Shown here one piece after another: positions 1-7,329 of a DNA stretch of 25,915 nucleotides. Made by a program: the position numbers and the translations under genes. How positions within the stretch are numbered: the stretch's first letter is position 1; each line of letters begins with the position of its first letter. Where the stretch lies: positions 1-25,915 of IMG/VR virus record IMGVR_UViG_3300009163_000158; one strand, given 5' to 3'. Source of the stretch: a virus. The notes under the pieces are model-generated. The model was not told where the DNA came from. It ran no database searches and worked only from the letters and a program-made list of their open reading frames with translations.

Positions 1-36
1 CCAACTTCGCCTAAAGATTGTTGGTTGTTTCCTCTG

Positions 37-80
37 AAGAAGGGGGAGTGGGTGAATAACCTGCTCCCCCTTTTTCTTTT
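37..80 (+). terminator. Rho-independent terminator
   Basis: Bases 40-48 (AAGGGGGAG) pair with 64-72 (CTCCCCCTT). The stem extends inward through two G-T pairs and two G-C pairs to a 7-base loop at 53-59, and it is followed by a T-rich run to base 80. It sits just after possible ends of an upstream gene (stops at 12-14 and 35-37 in two frames; I cannot tell which is real) and before the glycosyltransferase gene, so it separates two transcription units. Confidence 0.9.
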
Positions 81-82
81 AA

Positions 83-117
83 TTGACATCCCTTAATAAC
101 TAGAAATCCTAGTCTAA
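83..117 (+). promoter_or_regulatory. Leader of the sugar cassette with TTGACA box and CTAG palindrome
   Basis: TTGACA at 83-88 lies directly after the terminator. An imperfect palindrome, CTAGAAATCCTAG, is at 100-112. No good -10 hexamer lies 16-18 bases after TTGACA, although TAGAAA at 101-106 is a weak candidate with a short spacer. There is no Shine-Dalgarno sequence before the ATG at 118. The 11-base string CTAGAAATCCT recurs at 8049-8059, just before another start codon. The position after a terminator makes a promoter likely, but the exact elements are uncertain. Confidence 0.45.
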
Positions 118-1776
118 ATGAAAATCCCTATTTCCCTTTACCTAATCGCTGGAAATGAAGAAGCCCACATCAAGCGAGTCATTGAATCTTTTAAGCCCAT
201 CGCAGAAGAAATTATTGTTTGTATGGCTAGGGGGTCAGCTACGCCAGACAAGACAGAAGAGATCGCTCTTTCGCTTGGGGCTAAAGTCATTCATTACAAG
301 AATAAGAAAACTGACTGGCCTCACATAGACGATTTTGCTTCTGCTAGAAACACAGCCCTAGATGCTTGTAAGAACGAGTGGTCTATTTGGGTGGATGCTG
401 ACGATATTATGGCCGAGGGCGGGGAAAAGGTTTTAGAAGAGGGATTGGAGCAAGCAGAAAAAGTGGGGGCTGAAATTGTTTGTTTCCGTTATCTGGTTGA
501 GAACGCCGGATTGAATCCTATTCGAGAGATGGCCTTGCGTAAGGGGTGCGGTAGGTGGAGGAATCGAGTTCACGAAGCCCTTGAGCCAAACGACAGAAAT
601 AAGCTATTGGCGATTGATAAGATATTTAGGATTCACCGCCCAATTACAAGCAAGGCAGATTCGGCAGATAGAAACCATCGAATCCTAGCAGACGAGCTAA
701 CCTCTACCCCATTCAATCTTTATTATCAGCACCAAGAGTTTTTCTTGAGGGGGCAAGTGGATAAGGCGATTGAGGTGGGGGAAAGAGCGTTGGCATTCCC
801 AGACCTAGACGAGACTCTCAAATATGAGCTTCTGTGTAACCTTGGGAGATGCTCACTCGGTGATAAACGATTTAGATATTTAGGGGAGGCGATTGCGATC
901 AATCCTATTCGGAGAGAGGCTTATTTTTATTTGATGGCCGAATACTCCGCAAGAGGCGATTGGCCGAAGGCTTGGCACTCTGGAAGGGCTTGTATGGCGA
1001 TGCCAAGACCACCTTTGCACTATTGGAATCAAGTTCACGCAATCTACGATTGGCAAGCCCTCGATGGATACAGAGTGGCTTCTCTTTGTTACAATCAAAA
1101 AGAAGAGGTTGCCAAGTTGACCAATATGTATCCCAAGCCAAAGATTAGTATTATTCACGCTACAAGGGGTAGGCCAGACTTGGCATTCCAAAGGAAAATT
1201 CAATGGCTTGCCTTGGCTAAAGAGCCACTGGCAGTTGAATGGCTATTTATGGTAGATCACGATGAACAAGTGAATTACACTCCCCACGATGCAAAAAGAG
1301 TTAATCCCGGTGGAATTATCAATGCTTGGAACGAGGGGGCAAAGATGGCAAAAAGCGAGGTTATTGTGCAAATGAGCGATGATTGGAGTCCTCCGAGGCA
1401 CTGGGATGCCCTAATTTTGAGCAGAATCGACAACCTAGAGGCCGAAAGGGTGCTGGCAGTATCAGATGGCCTCCGAACCGACAAACTGCTTTGTATGGCT
1501 ATCCTAACGCAAAAGAGGCTACGGAAGCAGGGGGGGTATATGTTTCACCCAAGCTATCAAGATTCGGACGGCATATACTCCGACAACGAGTTCACAGAAA
1601 GAGCCTATGCCGATGATTGCGTAATTGAGGCTAGGGACTTGGTCTTTAGGCACGAGAATCCTATGTTTGCAGGGGGCAACCCAGACGAGCAGTTAAAGAA
1701 TCACAACAAGCCAGAGTTTTATGAAAAGGGGAAAGCCATATATGAAAAACGCAAAAGCCAAAACTGGCAATCGTAA
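118..1776 (+). CDS. GT2-family glycosyltransferase with two GT-A-like domains
   Basis: A 552-residue protein. The N-terminus starts like a GT-A family 2 enzyme (ISLYLIAGNEE) and carries a metal/nucleotide-binding acidic motif, DADD, at residues 93-96. The middle part (about 190-310) looks like helical TPR-type repeats. From about residue 343 a second GT-A-like segment begins (KISIIHATRGRPDL), with DHDE near 380 and DDW near 421. It would transfer a sugar from a nucleotide sugar; donor and acceptor are unknown. It is the first gene after the terminator and leads the sugar cassette. The start lacks a Shine-Dalgarno sequence, but the reading begins exactly at the conserved first beta strand. The family call is firm; the two-domain reading is inference. 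Confidence 0.85.
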   Translation: MKIPISLYLIAGNEEAHIKRVIESFKPIAEEIIVCMARGSATPDKTEEIALSLGAKVIHYKNKKTDWPHIDDFASARNTALDACKNEWSIWVDADDIMAEGGEKVLEEGLEQAEKVGAEIVCFRYLVENAGLNPIREMALRKGCGRWRNRVHEALEPNDRNKLLAIDKIFRIHRPITSKADSADRNHRILADELTSTPFNLYYQHQEFFLRGQVDKAIEVGERALAFPDLDETLKYELLCNLGRCSLGDKRFRYLGEAIAINPIRREAYFYLMAEYSARGDWPKAWHSGRACMAMPRPPLHYWNQVHAIYDWQALDGYRVASLCYNQKEEVAKLTNMYPKPKISIIHATRGRPDLAFQRKIQWLALAKEPLAVEWLFMVDHDEQVNYTPHDAKRVNPGGIINAWNEGAKMAKSEVIVQMSDDWSPPRHWDALILSRIDNLEAERVLAVSDGLRTDKLLCMAILTQKRLRKQGGYMFHPSYQDSDGIYSDNEFTERAYADDCVIEARDLVFRHENPMFAGGNPDEQLKNHNKPEFYEKGKAIYEKRKSQNWQS

Positions 1777-1966
1777 ATCTGGAATCATTCGCTTTGGCAA
1801 GGCTCGGCCAGTTCCAAAGATGGTTGAGGTGGATGTGAGCTATGATGATAGAGCCGAGAAAGATTTATACAAAGCTGGGATGATTGCGTTGAAGCACGAC
1901 AAAGAGGCAGTAATTGCCTATGTGATTCGCAAGGCTTTAGAAGAGAAATTGAAATGCAAGAAGTAA
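1742..1966 (+). CDS. Small basic protein of unknown function
   Basis: A 74-residue protein overlapping the end of the glycosyltransferase gene. The N-terminus is very rich in lysine and arginine; the C-terminal half reads as helix (VIAYVIRKALEEKLKCKK). It is a little like ribbon-helix-helix proteins in size and in having a strand-like stretch (KMVEVDVSYDDR) followed by helices, but I see no decisive motif. I chose ATG 1742 because a GGGGA stretch lies about 9 bases upstream; ATG 1721 in the same frame would add 7 residues. The next gene overlaps its end. Confidence 0.6.
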   Translation: MKNAKAKTGNRKSGIIRFGKARPVPKMVEVDVSYDDRAEKDLYKAGMIALKHDKEAVIAYVIRKALEEKLKCKK

Positions 1967-2565
1967 CGATTAACGATTCGTTTGGGAAAGCCCTTGCAAA
2001 ATATAGTGAGGGGCTTGATGTTGGCCTAGAGATCGGTGGAGGAACTGGGGATGGCTCAACTCAATGCATTAGGACAAAAAGGCTATTCAGCATTGAGAAC
2101 CACCCAGACCGAATTGGTAGGCATTCAATGAACCTATCTGCAAGAGGCGGCGTTTCGGTTAAGGGAACTGCAACCCTTCCGAAGCTCTGGATGAATCAAC
2201 TAGATGTAGCAGAGTTTTACGGAACAAATAAAACAAATCTCAATCAATATCCCCTAGATCAAGTTCTTGGGTGGTATCACGAATGTATTGAATCTGCCGA
2301 ACCATATAGCACCAATTCAATCGAGGACATTCACTTTGAGCATAAGGTGGATTTTAACTTTGTGTTGATTGATGGCTCGCCTTTTTCTGGTGAGGCCGAA
2401 CTTCGTTGCGTTAGACCATTCCTAGCGGAGAAAGCAATCATCGCCTTGGATGATGTGAACGACATTAAGAACTTGGCGAACTATAACAAGCTCAAGGGAT
2501 TTTCTGAACTGCTCTGGGAGGATTGGTCTGTCCGTAATGGTGCGGCCATATTCCAATTATGTTGA
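1954..2565 (+). CDS. Class I methyltransferase-like protein
   Basis: A 203-residue protein. A glycine-rich loop after a beta strand (LEIGGGTGDGST, about residues 26-37) looks like SAM-binding motif I. Later strands, FVLIDGSPF and IIALDDVND, fit the acidic motifs of the FkbM/Methyltransf_24 type of class I methyltransferase. The length suits a single Rossmann domain. Its place between glycosyltransferase genes suggests modification of a sugar or glycan, but the substrate cannot be read from the sequence. It overlaps the small gene before it by 13 bases and the glycosyltransferase-like gene after it by 7 bases, so these genes are probably translated together. Confidence 0.6.
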   Translation: MQEVTINDSFGKALAKYSEGLDVGLEIGGGTGDGSTQCIRTKRLFSIENHPDRIGRHSMNLSARGGVSVKGTATLPKLWMNQLDVAEFYGTNKTNLNQYPLDQVLGWYHECIESAEPYSTNSIEDIHFEHKVDFNFVLIDGSPFSGEAELRCVRPFLAEKAIIALDDVNDIKNLANYNKLKGFSELLWEDWSVRNGAAIFQLC

Positions 2566-3326
2566 CCATCTTTACCATCGTCCTCAATGGGATGCCTTTT
2601 ATCGAGAGGCATCTTGCAGAGTTTCAAAAGCTCAAGATTCCTTGGAGATGGAGGATTGTCGAGGGGGTAAGTGAGCCAGTTGGATGCACCCGGTGGTGTA
2701 AGCAAGTACCCGACAAATGGCACAAGGATTTTAAGAGCATAGATGGAACGCACGAATATCTTAATAGTATCCAAGGCGGGAATGTTGTTGTTTATTCGCA
2801 GGGCAAGCCCTTTAACGGAAAGCTAGAGATGATTCAGCAAGCCCTATTTGGCGTGGATGATGGGGTCGTTATGGAAGTGGACGCTGACGAGATGTGGCGA
2901 GCAGAACAGATCGAGGAGATTTACGAATGCTTAAAGGGAGCAGAGGATGGGGCAACGATGCAATTCCATTGTAATTTCTTTGTTGGAGAAAATAAGCGAG
3001 TAGTTACTAGAGAGGGTTATGGCTCGAACTGGTATGAATGGATGAGGGCTTGGAAGTGGGGAAAGAATGTGTGCTTCACAAGCCACGAGCCACCCCGCCT
3101 AAGCATCCAGTCTCGCCTAGTTCCAAGGGGAGTGACTGAAACTTGGGGGCTGGTATTCAATCACTATGCCTATGCCATCGAAAAACAAGTTGAGTTTAAG
3201 GAGGATTTTTATGGCTACAAGGGATTGGTGGATGGATGGAAGGAATTGCAAAAGACTATCGGCCCAGTTCGATTGAGCGAATACTTCCCTCACCTACACG
3301 ACAAGAGCGTAGCCGATGACTGCTAA
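2559..3326 (+). CDS. GT-A-like glycosyltransferase
   Basis: A 255-residue protein. It begins with a beta strand typical of GT2-like folds (MLTIFTIVLNGMPFIERHL). The segment VVMEVDADEMW places a DxD-type motif at residues 108-110 at the end of a strand, where such enzymes bind the metal and nucleotide sugar. The C-terminal half is rich in tryptophan and aromatic residues. I infer a glycosyltransferase, perhaps divergent. The start overlaps the end of the methyltransferase-like gene and its own end overlaps the GT9-like gene by 11 bases, tying it to the sugar cassette. Confidence 0.65.
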   Translation: MLTIFTIVLNGMPFIERHLAEFQKLKIPWRWRIVEGVSEPVGCTRWCKQVPDKWHKDFKSIDGTHEYLNSIQGGNVVVYSQGKPFNGKLEMIQQALFGVDDGVVMEVDADEMWRAEQIEEIYECLKGAEDGATMQFHCNFFVGENKRVVTREGYGSNWYEWMRAWKWGKNVCFTSHEPPRLSIQSRLVPRGVTETWGLVFNHYAYAIEKQVEFKEDFYGYKGLVDGWKELQKTIGPVRLSEYFPHLHDKSVADDC

Positions 3327-3987
3327 AACAATCAAATACTCCCAGAGGCTAGGAGACATCATTCGTTGCCTACCAGCTTGCAAATATCTGGCCGACCAAG
3401 GCCACGAGGTATTCTTTGATTGCCTACCCCAATATCACGGCATCTTCGAGATGGTTTCCTATGTGAAGGTTGGCAATAAGGGCGATGTTATAGACCTTGA
3501 GATTTGGCCTAACAAATACCAACAATATCGTTTCTCAAATAAGACTTGGACAGAGTTTGTCTATGCTCACCCAGACATTAACAAGGCAGACCCAAAGGAT
3601 ATTCTGTTCGACAAGTTAGACGATGCCCCAGCCAAAGGATTCCCAGAAACCTATAATATGGTTGCCCCCTTCGGGATAAGCCAAGGGCATAAGAGAGACC
3701 CCCTGCAAATCATAGTTGAGGCAAGGAAGAAGTGCGGTGGGGATAATTTCTTTGTCCTATGCCAAGAGGGTACGGAGATTAAGGGATTGCAAACCTACAC
3801 AGCCCCAAGCATCCTAGAATTGGCTAGGGCAATAAGAGGGGCTAATGAGTTTTGGTCAATAGATAGTGGGCAAATGGCAATAGCGGCTGGGGTTAGGAAA
3901 GAAAGTAAGGTTGTGTATTTCCCGCAAACAATCGAGCCATTTGATAAGGACAATATCTTTATCTGGGACAGCGTAGAGATAAATTGA
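3316..3987 (+). CDS. GT9-like (heptosyltransferase-type) glycosyltransferase
   Basis: A 223-residue protein, shorter than usual GT9 enzymes (about 320-350). The N-terminus has the GT9-like pattern of a GDIIRCLPACKYLADQGHEV stretch (residues 13-32), in which a glycine-aspartate loop is followed by a helix and a second strand. The C-terminus has FWSIDSGQMAIAAGV (179-193), which resembles the GT9 donor-site motif (D-S-G/M-H-x-A-A-A). GT9 enzymes of Gram-negative bacteria add heptose or related sugars to lipopolysaccharide core. The middle is shortened, so it may be a reduced or divergent member. It ends the sugar cassette; the stop codon lies inside the TTGACA box at 3984. Confidence 0.7.
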   Translation: MTAKTIKYSQRLGDIIRCLPACKYLADQGHEVFFDCLPQYHGIFEMVSYVKVGNKGDVIDLEIWPNKYQQYRFSNKTWTEFVYAHPDINKADPKDILFDKLDDAPAKGFPETYNMVAPFGISQGHKRDPLQIIVEARKKCGGDNFFVLCQEGTEIKGLQTYTAPSILELARAIRGANEFWSIDSGQMAIAAGVRKESKVVYFPQTIEPFDKDNIFIWDSVEIN

Positions 3988-3989
3988 CA
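3984..3989 (+). promoter_or_regulatory. TTGACA box 20 bases before a start
   Basis: TTGACA lies exactly 20 bases upstream of the ATG at 4004. Its TGA is also the stop codon of the GT9-like gene. The gap contains AAGGGG, a plausible Shine-Dalgarno sequence. The same box recurs at the same distance before three other genes (see 7310, 11978, 15975). Confidence 0.4.
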
Positions 3990-4003
3990 TAAGGGGTGGG
4001 TTT

Positions 4004-4324
4004 ATGGCGGGGACAATCGATACCACCTATTTCTCAACCGATCTTACAAATATGATCGGAGACCTATATACAGTTGTCACCGGGCTTGGTTCTTCTGCTG
4101 TATCTGCCTCTATTACCGACTTAACGATTGCACAAGAGCTAGATGTGGGTGGAGAGATTTTCAGGGTCACGCAAAGTATGGTTGTGCCATCATCGGCTAT
4201 TTCCTCGCCAGTAACTATCGGGGCTTATATAACAGTAGGAACGACAGAGAGGATGATTGCTGGCTTTCAACAAAGTGCTGATGGAGTTAGCTACACTATT
4301 GATATAGCTGACCCAACGACCTAA
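4004..4324 (+). CDS. Probable virion protein, head-tail region
   Basis: A 106-residue protein rich in serine, threonine and glycine with alternating beta-strand patterns and no membrane segment, as is common for phage structural proteins. I do not recognise the family. It begins the tail block after the sugar cassette and is followed with a 1-base overlap by the first of two tandem paralogues. In the standard gene order of long-tailed phages this place would suit a head-tail joining or tail-completion protein. That is inference from position only. Confidence 0.55.
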   Translation: MAGTIDTTYFSTDLTNMIGDLYTVVTGLGSSAVSASITDLTIAQELDVGGEIFRVTQSMVVPSSAISSPVTIGAYITVGTTERMIAGFQQSADGVSYTIDIADPTT

Positions 4325-4734
4325 TGATCTCAATCGAGCGTCAGATTGAGAATGGGCTGGCAACAGCCCTAGCGGGTATTTCTGGCGTTAATATCTACAA
4401 GAGCGATACCGAAGGCCAACGATTGCTCCCAAACCTAGTAATTCAAGCCTCTATTGGGTCAGAGGAAATTATCCCCTATTCTGGGGTATTTCGTTGCCCA
4501 GCCACAATTACTTATGCGACAAGGGCAGACACAACCACAAGATCAACTTTCGATGCTAAGTTTCAAGAGATTCTGCAAGTGATGTATCAAAGCCCCAATC
4601 TGGCTAGTGTTCTAACCACGGCCACGCTCAAGGTATTCTTGGCTAATGTAGCCTCTGAATCCCCAGATATTAAGTCGGAGAACCGCACTTGGTCTAAAAG
4701 CCTATCCCTAGACATTTCCTGCACAAGTATATGA
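4324..4734 (+). CDS. Tail terminator/completion-like protein, copy 1
   Basis: A 136-residue protein that shares clear blocks with the next gene: RLLPNLVIQASIGS against RLFPYATIKASIGS, then IIPYSGVF in both. The N-terminal helix, a small beta domain and a C-terminal strand (WSKSLSLDISC) resemble the small tail-terminator or tail-completion proteins encoded just before tail tube genes in long-tailed phages. That assignment rests on size, order and the duplicated pattern. The ATG overlaps the stop of the preceding gene by one base, and the end overlaps the next gene by 4 bases. Confidence 0.55.
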   Translation: MISIERQIENGLATALAGISGVNIYKSDTEGQRLLPNLVIQASIGSEEIIPYSGVFRCPATITYATRADTTTRSTFDAKFQEILQVMYQSPNLASVLTTATLKVFLANVASESPDIKSENRTWSKSLSLDISCTSI

Positions 4735-5219
4735 TTAGCCCCCAATTTAAGATAGAGGATGCCTTGGCGAGCCTATTAACGCCAATTTCGGGGCTTAATG
4801 TGTTTATAGCGAATAGGAAGGGATTAAGATTATTTCCCTACGCAACCATTAAAGCCTCTATTGGTAGTCAGCAAATCATACCCTACTCTGGCGTGTTTGA
4901 GATTAGCGTAGAACTTAACTATTCAGATTCAGCCACACGGACTACTCAAGCCATTTTTGATGACAATTATTATAGCATCTTTTCGACTCTATATAGCAAC
5001 AACAACACATTGAAGGAAAAAGTCCAAGATAAAGTAACTGATTTGAAGATATTTATGGGCAGAATCACAAGCCAAGCCCCAACAATACGAGCCGATAAAA
5101 GGGCTTGGCAAAGGGGTTTAACATTATCATTTATAGTAACCCCAGACCCAACGGCTGACGGAACGAGGAATTATGACTTCTCGGATTTCTTAAACAGCTT
5201 CTATCTTGGCACGATTTAA
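4731..5219 (+). CDS. Tail terminator/completion-like protein, copy 2
   Basis: A 162-residue paralogue of the preceding gene. It keeps the N-terminal helix, the ASIGS-x-x-IIPYSGVF block and the late W-x-x-x-L-x-L motif (AWQRGLTLSF), but adds a C-terminal tail of about 20 residues (ending FYLGTI). The two copies are well diverged, so the duplication is old or was acquired separately. Its start overlaps the previous stop (ATGA), so translation is coupled. It probably sits in the virion at the head-tail interface or tail end; function is inferred. Confidence 0.55.
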   Translation: MISPQFKIEDALASLLTPISGLNVFIANRKGLRLFPYATIKASIGSQQIIPYSGVFEISVELNYSDSATRTTQAIFDDNYYSIFSTLYSNNNTLKEKVQDKVTDLKIFMGRITSQAPTIRADKRAWQRGLTLSFIVTPDPTADGTRNYDFSDFLNSFYLGTI

Positions 5220-5234
5220 CAAGGAGATTGAGTT

Positions 5235-6350
5235 ATGGCACTTTCCATTTTAGACGGCAACCAGTCAGCAACCACGCTTTCGACCATTGTAACGAGTGGC
5301 CAGCATATTCCCGCTCATACAGTTGTTAGCCTTGGTACGCAAGCAATTACAGATATGAGGGGTGCGGTAAGTGGAAGTGTTGTTTCAGTCTCCTCCCTCC
5401 CCGCCATCTCTGGCACTGTGACGGCAAATTTAGATTCAACTTCATTTATAAATGCAGTAATCGCAAACAACACTAATGGTGATCTGCTTGCTGTTGAAAT
5501 TGGTGGTGTTAGTTCACTCTTAACTTTCCCCATCTCTGGCACAGTCACGATTGGCTCTGCCCTCCCCGCTGGCACAAACCGTATCGGCGTGGTTACGATT
5601 GGAGGGGGGACGGTCACCATCGGAGCAGGAACGGCACAGATTGGAAGCGTCACGGCTAGTCTAGCATATTCGCAGACAGCGACCACAATATCATCCACAG
5701 CAGTCACAGCTATCCCAGTAGTGTTCCCAACTAGCGGAGCCTATGGCGGGTCATTACAAGGATACAATGGAGCTAACACATATATTTATTCTGGAATCCA
5801 AGCCATCGGAAACACTTCACTAGCCAGTGCAACAAGCCTTCCAGTATCACTAGGCACACTTCCCGCATTAGTTTCGGGCACAGCCCAAATCGGCTCAGTC
5901 ACTGCAAGCATAAGCGGAACAGTGCCCGTTAGCGGCGCATTCTGGCAAACTACGCAACCAGTCTCGCTTTCCTCTACCACTGTCACTGTTAGTTCGTTGC
6001 CAGCTCTGGCGGCTGGAACGGCTCAAATTGGTTCAGTCACTGCGTCAATTTCTAACAGCGTAGTAACATTTTTTCCAGCTCAAGGCACGACTGTAGCTAA
6101 CAGTAACTTTACCAGCATCACGCCCTCTACCACCCTTGTCTCGGCAGTAGCGGGCAGAGAAGTGCTAACAGTATTTAACGAAGGAGCAGGCAATCTACAC
6201 ATCTCGCCCGGAGCTACCTGCACAACTGTGGCCTACCAAGTGCGTCTATCGGCGGGCGATTATTGGGAGTGCCCAGCGGGACAGCTTACACTTGCCCATA
6301 CGGCAGTGTTCGCTACGGCTGGCACGGCTAGGGTAACGGAAGTTAGCTAG
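5235..6350 (+). CDS. Repeat-rich phage structural protein
   Basis: A 371-residue protein of low complexity, rich in S, T, A, V and G. The string GTAQIGSVTAS occurs three times (residues 132-142, 215-225, 261-271) within a longer pattern of beta strands with the form SSLPA-x-SGT-x-x-x-GSVTAS. The last 85 residues look like a separate beta domain (LTVFNEGAGNLHISPGA, then a YWECPAG turn and ARVTEV at the end), a pattern common at the C-terminus of phage surface and decoration proteins. AAGGAG lies at 5221-5226, about 8 bases before the ATG. It is probably a decoration, fibre or tail-surface protein; the exact role is unknown. Confidence 0.6.
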   Translation: MALSILDGNQSATTLSTIVTSGQHIPAHTVVSLGTQAITDMRGAVSGSVVSVSSLPAISGTVTANLDSTSFINAVIANNTNGDLLAVEIGGVSSLLTFPISGTVTIGSALPAGTNRIGVVTIGGGTVTIGAGTAQIGSVTASLAYSQTATTISSTAVTAIPVVFPTSGAYGGSLQGYNGANTYIYSGIQAIGNTSLASATSLPVSLGTLPALVSGTAQIGSVTASISGTVPVSGAFWQTTQPVSLSSTTVTVSSLPALAAGTAQIGSVTASISNSVVTFFPAQGTTVANSNFTSITPSTTLVSAVAGREVLTVFNEGAGNLHISPGATCTTVAYQVRLSAGDYWECPAGQLTLAHTAVFATAGTARVTEVS

Positions 6351-6359
6351 GAGTAGGCG

Positions 6360-6761
6360 ATGCCTATTCAAGTTGCAGTTCCATTGGCAAAAAACAATTC
6401 TATAAAAAGACAAAATGGAAATCTTTTGCAGGGGTGGGTAGTAACTTTTGGTCAAACAAATGCAAAAAAACTTTTTGCTTCAAATAATAACACCATAGGT
6501 ACGATATTTAACGAGTTGGATTTCACACAAGGCACTGCCTCGGGAACTGCCGATCAGATTCGAATTTACACTTCTGGGAGTTTTGTAAATTACTTCTTTA
6601 GATCAGATGTACAGAAATGGAGGCTTTCGTTAAATAGAAACGGCCCAGATCAAGAAAATGTTGTTATAGATAACAAGAATATAATTGCTTTTCAAAAAAT
6701 CATAAGTGGCTCAAAGACGATAACTCTTAAGGAAACCGCAAGAGTTGGAGTTTATCAATGA
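6360..6761 (+). CDS. Hypothetical phage protein
   Basis: A 133-residue protein with no membrane segment, rich in asparagine, lysine and isoleucine, with several beta-strand-like stretches (GWVVTFGQTNAKKLF, VNYFFRSDVQKWRLSL, KTITLKETARVGVY). The gene is more AT-rich than its upstream neighbour. AGGAG lies shortly before the ATG (about 6349-6353). It overlaps the small lipoprotein-like gene by 4 bases. I do not recognise the family; position in the tail module suggests a virion component. Confidence 0.55.
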   Translation: MPIQVAVPLAKNNSIKRQNGNLLQGWVVTFGQTNAKKLFASNNNTIGTIFNELDFTQGTASGTADQIRIYTSGSFVNYFFRSDVQKWRLSLNRNGPDQENVVIDNKNIIAFQKIISGSKTITLKETARVGVYQ

Positions 6762-6880
6762 AAATAGTTCTTATCTGCCTGTTTGTTTGTTCCTGCTGTC
6801 CAAAGCCAGAAGATAATAATAATTTGCTCCCACGCTATTCCGATATGGGTGCGGCTGAGGATGCGGGGAAGGCAAAGTGA
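6758..6880 (+). CDS. Small lipoprotein-like peptide
   Basis: A 40-residue gene. The start ATG overlaps the stop of the preceding gene (ATGA), and the stop is followed immediately by the ATG of the next gene. Residues 2-14 form a short hydrophobic signal (KIVLICLFVCSCC) ending in cysteines, as in a lipoprotein signal. The rest is short and polar. It could be a small outer-membrane lipoprotein such as an Rz1-like spanin or an exclusion lipoprotein, but it lies away from the lysis cassette. The tight spacing supports a real gene; the function is unknown. Confidence 0.5.
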   Translation: MKIVLICLFVCSCCPKPEDNNNLLPRYSDMGAAEDAGKAK

Positions 6881-7036
6881 ATGAGTGCCACGGAAGATCA
6901 AGAGACACCAAGCTGGAAGGATTTTATGGCAAGCCTCAAGTTCTTGGAGGCCGAGGGCTACATAGAGATATTCTATAACGACAAGGGCGAGCAGATGGTT
7001 AGGATTGCCCCCGGTGCAGAGCGAGCCACGCTATGA
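6881..7036 (+). CDS. Small acidic protein of unknown function
   Basis: A 51-residue gene lying exactly between two others: the ATG follows the previous stop without a gap and the stop overlaps the next ATG (ATGA at 7033). The sequence is acidic and soluble (SWKDFMASLKFLEAEGYIEI near the start). I do not recognise it. The perfect fit between its neighbours is the main evidence that it is translated. Confidence 0.55.
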   Translation: MSATEDQETPSWKDFMASLKFLEAEGYIEIFYNDKGEQMVRIAPGAERATL

Positions 7037-7308
7037 GTGCAGACCAAGTTGCTGAACTACAAGAACGCTTATCTACTGTCCGAGAGGCCATCGCAAGAAT
7101 AGAAGAAAGACAGCAAAATATAATCTCGGTTTTAGAGCGTCACACAAGCGAACTTGCTCAATGGACAAATAAAATTAACACCAAGGTAGATACCCTAGAA
7201 AGGGATGCTCACACCATTAAAACGAAGTTATGGCTAGTTGCTCTAGTGTCTGGGGCGGTATTCTCTACAATCTGGGAACTCATAAAGGTGCGTGTGTTCC
7301 CACGATAA
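7033..7308 (+). CDS. Coiled-coil protein with C-terminal membrane segment (XhlA-like)
   Basis: A 91-residue protein. Residues 1-65 are a predicted coiled coil with regular hydrophobic spacing (VAELQERLSTVREAIARIEE and following). Residues 67-85 form one membrane helix (LWLVALVSGAVFSTIWELI), followed by a short basic end. This layout matches XhlA-type phage membrane proteins that help holins, and also some small phage virion-assembly proteins. It lies in the tail block rather than next to the endolysin, so a lysis role is only possible. The next gene starts after a TTGACA box. Confidence 0.55.
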   Translation: MSADQVAELQERLSTVREAIARIEERQQNIISVLERHTSELAQWTNKINTKVDTLERDAHTIKTKLWLVALVSGAVFSTIWELIKVRVFPR

Positions 7309-7309
7309 T

Positions 7310-7315
7310 TTGACA
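7310..7315 (+). promoter_or_regulatory. TTGACA box 20 bases before the tail tube gene
   Basis: TTGACA lies exactly 20 bases before the ATG at 7330, just after the stop of the preceding gene. AAGGA in the gap could be a Shine-Dalgarno sequence. It belongs to the recurring set described in the findings. Confidence 0.4.
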
Positions 7316-7329
7316 CAAAGGAATATCAA

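Noticed and set aside
5315-5707. Minus-strand open frame of 130 residues under the repeat-rich protein
   Set aside because: It mirrors low-complexity repeats on the other strand; no other minus-strand gene is supported.
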